Below are positions 1 to 6,101 of a stretch of 10,442 nucleotides of DNA, piece by piece (within the stretch, counting starts at the first letter, position 1; each line of letters begins with the position of its first letter). The position numbers and the translations under genes are program-made. The notes below the pieces were generated by a model. It saw only the letters and a list, made by a program, of their open reading frames with translations, ran no database searches and was not told where the DNA came from. This DNA is from Candidatus Sabulitectum sp. GTDB taxonomy: Bacteria; Fermentibacterota; Fermentibacteria; Fermentibacterales; JCC-6. The stretch spans positions 1-10,442 of the forward strand of contig JAOZLN010000055.1 of NCBI GenBank assembly GCA_029934845.1, in the 5' to 3' direction.

Positions 1-61
1 GAATCACTTCTTGTTTAACTTTTTGTGCACTGTTTCTTCAAAAACCTCTTTCCCCCATCCT

Positions 62-111
62 TTGTTGAAAACTATTTATTCACTACTTTGTTTTCCACTT
101 TTTTTCAACAA
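62..111. repeat. 10-bp perfect inverted repeat framing the DnaA-box cluster
   Basis: TTGTTGAAAA at 62-71 is the exact reverse complement of TTTTCAACAA at 102-111. The 30-bp interior holds the other two DnaA-like 9-mers. The arms contain the outer two boxes in opposite orientation. The long loop argues against a transcription terminator; paired protein-binding sites are more likely. Confidence 0.6.
63..110. promoter_or_regulatory. Cluster of four degenerate DnaA-box-like 9-mers
   Basis: Compared with the consensus TTATCCACA, each of four sites differs at two positions: TTTTCAACA on the - strand at 63-71, TTATTCACT (+) at 76-84, TTTTCCACT (+) at 91-99 and TTTTCAACA (+) at 102-110. Four such sites in 48 bp directly upstream of dnaN is more than I expect by chance, although the region is T-rich, which raises the background. 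DnaA bound here could start replication, regulate the dnaN operon, or both. Confidence 0.5.
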
Positions 112-140
112 CCCATCTGCCGCGTTTCCATGACTAAGGG

Positions 141-169
141 TTACTTTTGCACACTCGCTACAGTATAAT
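141..169 (+). promoter_or_regulatory. Probable promoter of the dnaN-gyrBA cluster
   Basis: A perfect -10 hexamer TATAAT lies at 164-169, about 60 bases before the dnaN start. The hexamer 17 bp upstream, TTACTT (141-146), is a poor -35, and no extended -10 TG is present. TTGCAC (147-152) is a better -35 match but sits only 11 bp from TATAAT; it would be 20 bp from a second -10-like TATAAC at 173-178. The -10 is well supported and the -35 is not, so activity may depend on an activator or on DnaA. Confidence 0.45.
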
Positions 170-181
170 TACTATAACTGT
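160..181. promoter_or_regulatory. Imperfect palindrome over the -10 element, possible operator
   Basis: The 22-bp segment has 5-bp outer arms ACAGT and ACTGT, and inner TATA elements that pair if offset by one base. It covers the TATAAT hexamer, so a bound protein would block RNA polymerase. AT-rich inner symmetry is cheap, so this is a weak call. Confidence 0.25.
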
Positions 182-228
182 ATTTTTGTTTTTAGAGTTT
201 CATATACTGACTTTGTGGAGGACTTCTC

Positions 229-1347
229 ATGGTTAAATTGCTGGTTGATCACAAAACTCTTTTAAATGGTCTTAATACCGTTGCATCTGCTCTTCCACCC
301 AAAACCAGTCTTCCCTCTCTTTCCAATATTCTTCTGGAAACCGAAGGAGACATGTTAAGGCTTGCAGCGACGGATCTTGACACAACAGTTGTAACACTTA
401 TACCCGCGACAATTTCCACACAGGGAGCTATTGCACTACCCGGTAAAAAGCTTCTTGAAATAGTAAGAGAACTTTCAGGAACCGATGTCAGCGTAAACAC
501 GAGCGGTTCACGAACAACGATCAGCTGTGAAAAAAGTTCTTTCACTCTTCCGTCAAGCAGCAGGGACAGTTATCCCTCTCTTCCAAACCCAGGTGCTGAA
601 GATGATCGTATCAGTCTTCCGTTAAATCTTGTCAAAGAAGCAATTAAGAAAACAGTATACGCAGTTGCCGGTGCCAGTGAAATAAGAGCCTCTTTAACCG
701 GTCTTTTCTGGAAACTGAATTCAGAAGGCCTTGTTATGGTGGCAACAGATGGTCACAGGCTTGCCAAGATACAAATGACTGAATTAACCGGAGATTCTGA
801 AATAGAAGCGATCATGGCTCCTAAAGCTCTTAATCTTCTTTTAAAGATTAACTCGGAAGATCCTATTTACATGTCGTCACAGGGAACTCAGATCAGTTTC
901 CACATAAACGACACAAGCATATACAGCAGACTGATAGAAGGCCCGTATCCTCCATACGAAAAAGTAATTCCTCAAAGCAATAATGATGTTTTGAGCATTA
1001 ACCGGTTGGACCTTTTCGGTGCGCTGAAAAGAATGCGGATCATTGCAAATCCCGCTACCCATCAAATTATGTTTACTGTTGAACACAACAAGGTTCTTCT
1101 TCACGCAGAGAACACTGATGCCGGTGAAGCAAGAGAAGATATAGAGGTAATTTACGACAAAGAACCCCTTCAGATAGCGTTTAACGGTAATTTAATCGTG
1201 GATATTTTACGAAACATGAAAAGCGAATTTGTTCTTTTTCACCTTAATGACAGTTCAACAGCTGTTATTATTACAGAAGAAAAACAAGATGCCGGTATTG
1301 ATTATTTAACTCTTGTTATGCCAGTAAGACTTCCTGATACCGTTTGA
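229..1347 (+). CDS. dnaN: DNA polymerase III subunit beta (sliding clamp)
   Basis: The protein of 372 aa is close to the usual length of about 366-380 aa. The clamp is a ring-shaped dimer of three similar domains per subunit (roughly residues 1-120, 130-245 and 246-372). It tethers DNA polymerase III and other partners to DNA. Family signatures seen are ATDLDTTVV near residue 47, ATDGHRLA at 172-179 and the C-terminal MPVRL at 364-368, which belongs to the pocket that binds clamp-interacting peptides. The ATG start has the SD GGAGG at 217-221 with 7 nt spacing. It is the first gene of a close-packed cluster and lies directly after the candidate origin. Its stop TGA is the first of three in-frame TGA codons created by a tandem repeat. 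The sequence is intact with no odd features. Confidence 0.98.
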   Translation: MVKLLVDHKTLLNGLNTVASALPPKTSLPSLSNILLETEGDMLRLAATDLDTTVVTLIPATISTQGAIALPGKKLLEIVRELSGTDVSVNTSGSRTTISCEKSSFTLPSSSRDSYPSLPNPGAEDDRISLPLNLVKEAIKKTVYAVAGASEIRASLTGLFWKLNSEGLVMVATDGHRLAKIQMTELTGDSEIEAIMAPKALNLLLKINSEDPIYMSSQGTQISFHINDTSIYSRLIEGPYPPYEKVIPQSNNDVLSINRLDLFGALKRMRIIANPATHQIMFTVEHNKVLLHAENTDAGEAREDIEVIYDKEPLQIAFNGNLIVDILRNMKSEFVLFHLNDSSTAVIITEEKQDAGIDYLTLVMPVRLPDTV

Positions 1348-1369
1348 GAAATTTGAGAAATTTGAGATA
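1343..1369 (+). repeat. 9-bp tandem repeat (three units) at the end of dnaN
   Basis: The unit TTTGAGAAA occurs at 1343-1351 and 1352-1360, and a third copy, TTTGAGATA with one change, at 1361-1369. The first copy carries the dnaN stop. Because the unit is a multiple of three, the TGA codons at 1345, 1354 and 1363 are all in the dnaN frame. The repeat makes up almost the whole gap to the next gene. Confidence 0.9.
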
Positions 1370-1370
1370 A

Positions 1371-1661
1371 ATGAAAAGTGTTCGGAGTCTGGTAGAGAAT
1401 TTATGGTTAGATCTGGAGCTAAGCAAACTCTCTTCCAGAAAACGGGCTTTGGTGTTCTGGAAAACAGCTGCCGGTGAGAAAATATCCAGCATGTGTTCTT
1501 TACAGGGTTTTTCCGACTCTACAATAATTGTGAGAGCAATGAATCCAGCAGTTGCTATGGAACTGAGATACAGAAGCAGTGAGATTGTTCAGGCGTTGAA
1601 CGATGCAGCAGGTAAAGAACTTTTTTGTTCTTTGAAAATCATACTCCGCCCGACCAGTTAA
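1371..1661 (+). CDS. dciA: DUF721/DciA-family protein, probable helicase-loading factor
   Basis: This 96-aa protein has the DUF721 pattern: the conserved Trp in VFWKTAAG (W30, G35), a middle segment with alternating hydrophobic residues (about 45-58), the AVAMEL block (60-65) expected in the helix that follows, and a final strand SLKIILRP. DciA proteins of this family interact with the replicative helicase DnaB and are thought to load it in bacteria lacking DnaC or DnaI. This copy is little more than the core domain, shorter than the Vibrio type. The ATG immediately follows an in-frame TAA (1368-1370), so no earlier start is possible. The SD is poor (GAGA, 3 nt away), which suggests translation coupled to dnaN, 23 nt upstream. 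The gene ends with tandem stops TAA-TAG (1659-1664). The family call is firm; the helicase-loading role is inferred from the family. Confidence 0.85.
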   Translation: MKSVRSLVENLWLDLELSKLSSRKRALVFWKTAAGEKISSMCSLQGFSDSTIIVRAMNPAVAMELRYRSSEIVQALNDAAGKELFCSLKIILRPTS

Positions 1662-1664
1662 TAG

Positions 1665-1669
1665 AAAGG
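1665..1669 (+). promoter_or_regulatory. Shine-Dalgarno sequence of gyrB for a TTG start
   Basis: AAAGG lies 7 nt before TTG 1677, just after the dciA tandem stops. A second AAAGG at 1686-1690 lies 7 nt before an in-frame GTG at 1698, so the true start is not certain. Confidence 0.55.
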
Positions 1670-1676
1670 CAATATT

Positions 1677-3617
1677 TTGACCGACAAAGGCACAGCCGTG
1701 TACGGAGCAGAATCAATACAGATTCTAGAGGGGCTTGAGGCAGTACGTAAAAGACCTTCCATGTATATAGGATCCACTTCTTCTTCTGGTCTTCACCATC
1801 TGGTCTATGAGGTTGTCGACAACAGTGTTGACGAAGCCCAGGGAGGATTTTGCAATTACATAACCGTAGTTATTGAAAAAAACGGTGGGATCTCTGTGAC
1901 AGACAACGGAAGAGGTATACCGACAGATATGCATCCCAAAATGGGAGTTTCTGCTTTGCAGGTGGTTATGACCACTCTTCATGCAGGAGGAAAATTCGAC
2001 GATGTCTCATACAAAGTTTCGGGTGGTCTCCACGGTGTAGGTGTCAGCGTTGTTAATGCTCTCTCAAGTTCTCTTCGTGTTAAAGTAAGAAAAAGCAACA
2101 GTATATGTGTACAAGACTACGCCCGCGGTATTCCACTTTCACCCATGGTCGAAGAGGCTTGTACTACTACCCAGGAAACTGGCACTACTATCACTTTTCT
2201 ACCAGATGTTGATATTTTTGAAACAACAGACTACAGCTTTGATATCCTTTCAAAAAGACTAAGAGAGCTCGCATTTCTCAACAGCGGTCTTCGCATAACA
2301 ATTACTGACAAAAGAACAGAGGACGGGAAATATCGAGATTTTCACTACGACGGAGGAATTAGTTCTTTTGTAAGTTTTCTGAATGAAAACAAGCATCCTC
2401 TGCACCACCCGCCGATTCAGCTAACAAAAGAAGGGAAGCTGGAAGACGGTTCTTTTGTGCTGACCGATGTTGCTATTCAGTACAATTCCGGCTATCAGGA
2501 AGATGTGTTCAGTTTTGCAAACAACATCAATACCGTTGATGGTGGAACACACATGACGGGCTTCCGTTCAGCTCTTACCAGATGTCTTAATGATTATGGT
2601 TCGAAAAACGGGATGTTTAAGAAAACGGGTCAGACTTTTTCGGGCAACGATGTTAGGGAGGGTTTGTCTGCCGTTATCAGCATCAAAATTTCCAACCCTC
2701 AGTTCGAGGGTCAGACAAAAACAAGGCTTGGCAATCGAGAAGTTAAAGGCGTTACTGAAACCATGGTATATTCCGGCCTGGAACAGTACTTTGAGGAAAA
2801 CCCGGTTACAGCAAAAAAAGTTATTCAAAAATGTATTGATACCAGTGCTGCCAGACAGGCAGCAAGAAAAGCACGAGAACTTACAAGACGCAAAAGTGCT
2901 CTTGAGACAGCATCGCTACCGGGAAAACTTGCAGACTGCACCGTTAGAAGTTCAGATGAAGCGGAACTCTTTCTTGTTGAGGGAGATTCTGCAGGTGGTA
3001 GCGCAAAGCAGGGCAGAGACAGGTACTTTCAAGCGATTCTGCCTCTCAGGGGCAAAATTCTTAATGTTGAAAAAGCTCCTTTGCACAAAATATTGAACAA
3101 CAACGAGATAAGAACCCTTGTAACGGCAACAGGCACAGGTATTGGCGAGGAAGATTTTGATATTGAAAAACTGCGCTACGGTAAAATCATAATAATGACA
3201 GATGCCGATGTGGATGGTGCTCACATTAGAACCCTTCTTCTCACCTTTTTCTTTCGATACATGCCCCAGTTGATATCTGGTGGGAACATATTCATAGCGC
3301 AACCTCCGCTCTTCAGACTCAAATGGGGCAAAAAAGAGCGCTATGTTTTTTCCGAAAGCGAAAGAGATTCTGTGATAATGAATGAAACAGGCTCTTTGAA
3401 AGTATCAATTCAAAGGTTCAAAGGTCTTGGTGAGATGAATCCGGATCAGTTGTGGGAGACTACTATGGATCCCGAAAAAAGAACACTTCTCGAGGTAAGA
3501 ATGGATGATGCTGTTGAAGCAGATGGGATTTTTACCATACTTATGGGCGACGAAGTAGAGCCTCGCAGGCTCTTTATAGAAGAACATGCGGCGGAGGTGA
3601 AGAATCTTGACTACTGA
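1677..3617 (+). CDS. gyrB: DNA gyrase subunit B
   Basis: This is the ATPase and TOPRIM subunit of DNA gyrase (A2B2), which introduces negative supercoils using ATP. The 646 aa match the compact GyrB form lacking the E. coli insertion. GHKL ATPase domain (1 to about 220): E45 and N49 in YEVVDNS, DNGRGIP with D76, and the ATP lid GGLHGVG at 116-122. Transducer domain (to about 395): QTK loop Q346-T347-K348. TOPRIM domain: metal-binding E435 in VEGDSAGG, PLRGK at 456-460, and D509, D511 and D513 in DADVDG. The C-terminal tail carries RFKGLGEMN. The start is TTG with SD AAAGG; GTG 1698 is an alternative giving 639 aa. TTG is preferred because GyrB normally has several residues before the Tyr of the N-terminal arm (Y9 here). 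The gene lies 15 nt after dciA and overlaps gyrA by 11 nt. The aminocoumarin-contact Arg (R136 in E. coli) aligns with K139. Confidence 0.98.
   Translation: MTDKGTAVYGAESIQILEGLEAVRKRPSMYIGSTSSSGLHHLVYEVVDNSVDEAQGGFCNYITVVIEKNGGISVTDNGRGIPTDMHPKMGVSALQVVMTTLHAGGKFDDVSYKVSGGLHGVGVSVVNALSSSLRVKVRKSNSICVQDYARGIPLSPMVEEACTTTQETGTTITFLPDVDIFETTDYSFDILSKRLRELAFLNSGLRITITDKRTEDGKYRDFHYDGGISSFVSFLNENKHPLHHPPIQLTKEGKLEDGSFVLTDVAIQYNSGYQEDVFSFANNINTVDGGTHMTGFRSALTRCLNDYGSKNGMFKKTGQTFSGNDVREGLSAVISIKISNPQFEGQTKTRLGNREVKGVTETMVYSGLEQYFEENPVTAKKVIQKCIDTSAARQAARKARELTRRKSALETASLPGKLADCTVRSSDEAELFLVEGDSAGGSAKQGRDRYFQAILPLRGKILNVEKAPLHKILNNNEIRTLVTATGTGIGEEDFDIEKLRYGKIIIMTDADVDGAHIRTLLLTFFFRYMPQLISGGNIFIAQPPLFRLKWGKKERYVFSESERDSVIMNETGSLKVSIQRFKGLGEMNPDQLWETTMDPEKRTLLEVRMDDAVEADGIFTILMGDEVEPRRLFIEEHAAEVKNLDY
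3593..3600 (+). promoter_or_regulatory. Strong Shine-Dalgarno sequence of gyrA, inside gyrB
   Basis: GGAGGTGA is a near-perfect match to the 16S rRNA tail, 6 nt before TTG 3607. It lies in the last codons of gyrB and fixes the start of gyrA at TTG. The nearby ATG at 3617 is in another frame. Confidence 0.85.
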
Positions 3618-6096
3618 TGAAAATAACCTCCAGCAGAGGGAAAGAAAGACATTTATTCAACTTGAAGACGAGATGAAAAACTCGTATATTGAGTATTCCA
3701 TGAGCGTGCTTGTTGGAAGGGCGCTGCCGGATGTGCGCGATGGTCTTAAGCCTGTACACAGAAGAATACTTTACAGTATGTACGAGCAGAAATTAACCCA
3801 CCAGAGACCATACAGAAAATCCGCGACGGTTGTTGGTGATGTTTTAGGTAAATATCATCCTCACGGTGACAGTTCTGTTTATGATGCCATGGTCAGAATG
3901 GCACAGGATTTTTCTCTTAGACATCCTCTTGTACAAGGTCAGGGTAACTTTGGATCTGTTGATGGCGATCCTGCCGCGGCATACAGATATACAGAGGCTC
4001 GGATGTCTCGTATTGGCGAGGAAATGCTCTCGGATATGGAGAAAAACACGGTCAGTTTTGAATCAAACTTTGATCAGAGACTGAAAGAACCAGTTGTGCT
4101 CCCCTCGGGAATTCCAAATCTTCTTGTAAATGGATCATCCGGTATTGCCGTTGGAATGGCAACAAATATCCCTCCCCACAATCTTCGCGAAATTGTAGAC
4201 GCATGTATCAGGTTTATACGCGATCCTGATGTTTCCGATGAAGACATAATGGACATTGTGCAGGCTCCGGATTTCCCCACTGGAGGGGTAATAATGGGGC
4301 TCAGCGGAACCAGAAACGCTTATCGATCCGGTAGAGGAAAAATTAAGGTTCGCGGTAAGGTGGTTTCCGAAGAGGTTAATGGAAGAGCTTGTATACTGGT
4401 TTACGAACTGCCCTATATGGTCAACAAAGCAAGATTGATCAAATCTATCGCTGATCTGGTTAAAGATAAAAGAATTACCGGTATAGCAGATCTTCGTGAC
4501 GAGTCTGACAGAAACGGAATGCGTATTGTAATTGTTCTTAAACGGGACGCAATTGAAGAAGTCGTATTGAACCAGTTGTATAAATACACCACGCTTGAAA
4601 CCACATTCGGGGCAAACCTTATAGCTCTTGTTGATAACATTCCAAGAAGATTAAACCTTCTTGAAATGATAACTTTTTATGTTGAACACAGGCATAATGT
4701 TGTTTTCAGGCGAAGTCAGTTTGAATACGAAAAAGCAGAGGCCAGAGCACATATTCTCCGTGGTCTGATCAAGGCACAGGACAATATTGATGAAGTGATA
4801 AAGATCATAAAGGCGGCTTCAAGTCAGACAGAAGCCAAAGCTGAATTGATGAAAACATTCGATTTTTCAGAGAAACAAACTCAGGCAATAATGGAAATGC
4901 GTCTGGGCAAGCTTACGGCCCTTGACAGAAAATCACTCGAGGAAGAACTTTCTGAACTCGAGGTTCTTATAGCAAGACTTAAGGAAATTCTTGGCAGTAA
5001 GCAAATTAGAATGGAAATAGTTATTGACGAGCTTTTAGAGGTTGCAGAAAAATATGGAGAAGAAAGAAGAACTTCCATTGTTCCGTGGACATCTGACGGT
5101 ATAGATGTTGAAGACATGATACCAGATGACTCAATGGTTGTTGTGGTTTCTCACAGGGGTTACATTAAGAGACTTCCTGTGGATACATGGCGTAGCCAGT
5201 CTCGTGGCGGCAGGGGAAAAACAGGAGTTACAACCAGGGATGAGGATTTTATTGAGCAGGTATTTACCTCTACCAACCATGCTTACATTCTTTTCTTTAC
5301 AAATCTGGGCAGATGTCACTGGTTAAAGGTCTGGAAGATCCCGGAGGCTGGCAGGAACAGTCGCGGTAAGGCCATAATAAACCTTCTTCAGCTTTTGCCG
5401 GAGGAAAGACCTGTTGCCAGGGTTTGTGTCAGAGATTTCTCCGGTGACAGATTTATAGTCATGGCAACCAGTGACGGTCGTGTGAAAAAGAGTTCTCTTG
5501 ATATGTACAGCCATCCAAGAAAAAAAGGTATAAAAGCAATTAAACTCATGGAGAATTCTGAACTGGTGCAGGCTGTAATGACCAACGGTGAATCTAACGT
5601 TGTTCTGGCCACCTCTCTAGGAAGAGCCATCAAATTCCCTGAAGATGAAATCAGGGTTCAAGGCAGAGATACCATGGGAGTTTCCGGCATGAGACTGAAA
5701 GGCAACGACAGGATTGTCGGTCTTGTTGCTGTTTCATCGGAAGATGTTCTTATGTCTGTGACAGAGAACGGATACGGAAAGAGAACACCGGTGTCTGAGT
5801 ACAGACAGACTCATCGTGCCGGCAGTGGGGTTATCAACATTGTTACAGATGAAAGAAATGGTCATGTTGTGACAATTTCGGTTCCATCTTCTGGAGATGA
5901 GATACTTCTTGTGACTCTGTCCGGTATGGTTATTCGGTTCAAGGGTGATGATGTAAGAATGATAGGCAGAGCCACAAAAGGCGTTAAACTCATGAATCTT
6001 CACAAGAACGATACTGTTTCCGATGTGGCTTTGCTTCCAGCAGAACTTTTGAGTCACGAAGAGGTGGAAACACAGGAAGGAAACAGCGAGGAATAA
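3607..6096 (+). CDS. gyrA: DNA gyrase subunit A
   Basis: This is the DNA cleavage-rejoining and DNA-wrapping subunit of gyrase, 829 aa. The winged-helix domain includes ALPDVRDGLKPVHRR near 39-53, and the catalytic tyrosine is Y128 in RYTE. The quinolone region reads HPHGDSSVYD, with S89 and D93 at the places of E. coli S83 and D87, so it looks quinolone-sensitive there. IPNLLVNGSSGIAVGMATN follows in the tower region, and helices of about 360-490 form the coiled coil and gate. The C-terminal beta-pinwheel starts near 500 and carries a GyrA-box, QSRGGRG at 531-537 (classical QRRGGKG), which identifies gyrase rather than topoisomerase IV. The tail is acidic, with six Glu in the last 13 residues, similar in character to the regulatory tail of E. 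coli GyrA. The TTG start overlaps gyrB by 11 nt behind a very strong SD, suggesting coupled, balanced synthesis of the two subunits. Confidence 0.98.
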   Translation: MTTDENNLQQRERKTFIQLEDEMKNSYIEYSMSVLVGRALPDVRDGLKPVHRRILYSMYEQKLTHQRPYRKSATVVGDVLGKYHPHGDSSVYDAMVRMAQDFSLRHPLVQGQGNFGSVDGDPAAAYRYTEARMSRIGEEMLSDMEKNTVSFESNFDQRLKEPVVLPSGIPNLLVNGSSGIAVGMATNIPPHNLREIVDACIRFIRDPDVSDEDIMDIVQAPDFPTGGVIMGLSGTRNAYRSGRGKIKVRGKVVSEEVNGRACILVYELPYMVNKARLIKSIADLVKDKRITGIADLRDESDRNGMRIVIVLKRDAIEEVVLNQLYKYTTLETTFGANLIALVDNIPRRLNLLEMITFYVEHRHNVVFRRSQFEYEKAEARAHILRGLIKAQDNIDEVIKIIKAASSQTEAKAELMKTFDFSEKQTQAIMEMRLGKLTALDRKSLEEELSELEVLIARLKEILGSKQIRMEIVIDELLEVAEKYGEERRTSIVPWTSDGIDVEDMIPDDSMVVVVSHRGYIKRLPVDTWRSQSRGGRGKTGVTTRDEDFIEQVFTSTNHAYILFFTNLGRCHWLKVWKIPEAGRNSRGKAIINLLQLLPEERPVARVCVRDFSGDRFIVMATSDGRVKKSSLDMYSHPRKKGIKAIKLMENSELVQAVMTNGESNVVLATSLGRAIKFPEDEIRVQGRDTMGVSGMRLKGNDRIVGLVAVSSEDVLMSVTENGYGKRTPVSEYRQTHRAGSGVINIVTDERNGHVVTISVPSSGDEILLVTLSGMVIRFKGDDVRMIGRATKGVKLMNLHKNDTVSDVALLPAELLSHEEVETQEGNSEE

Positions 6097-6101
6097 AGTA
6101 G

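Larger units (their letters stand above)
1..228. other. Non-coding leader upstream of dnaN, candidate oriC
   Basis: No convincing gene is seen here. The stretch is T-rich on the + strand, with pyrimidine runs in the first 60 bases, then a cluster of DnaA-box-like 9-mers (63-110), then an AT-rich segment (about 160-205) that could serve as an unwinding element. A promoter-like -10 lies within that segment. In many bacteria the origin lies beside dnaN, and all six genes here read away from this region, which fits leading-strand orientation. The upstream gene (commonly dnaA) is outside the window. Calling this the origin is inference: boxes, AT-richness and gene context agree, but no box is a perfect consensus and GC skew cannot be judged from one side. 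Confidence 0.5.

Noticed and set aside
1..18. Possible last codons of an upstream gene (frame 1, stop TAA at 16-18)
   Set aside because: Five residues are too few to support any call.
2..133. Open frame from the left edge ending at TGA 131-133
   Set aside because: Its translation is Phe/Leu/Ser-rich low-complexity sequence with no likeness to a DnaA C-terminus, and it crosses the DnaA-box cluster.
214..222. Fifth DnaA-box-like 9-mer, TGTGGAGGA (two changes from TGTGGATAA)
   Set aside because: It is the Shine-Dalgarno region of dnaN, which explains the sequence.
2590..3096. Second + strand open frame of 168 codons inside gyrB
   Set aside because: It overlaps the transducer and TOPRIM coding of gyrB in another frame and reads as basic, featureless sequence.
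1677..6096. Inteins or insertions in gyrB and gyrA, which are common intein targets
   Set aside because: All catalytic motifs are contiguous at normal spacing and both proteins have normal lengths.
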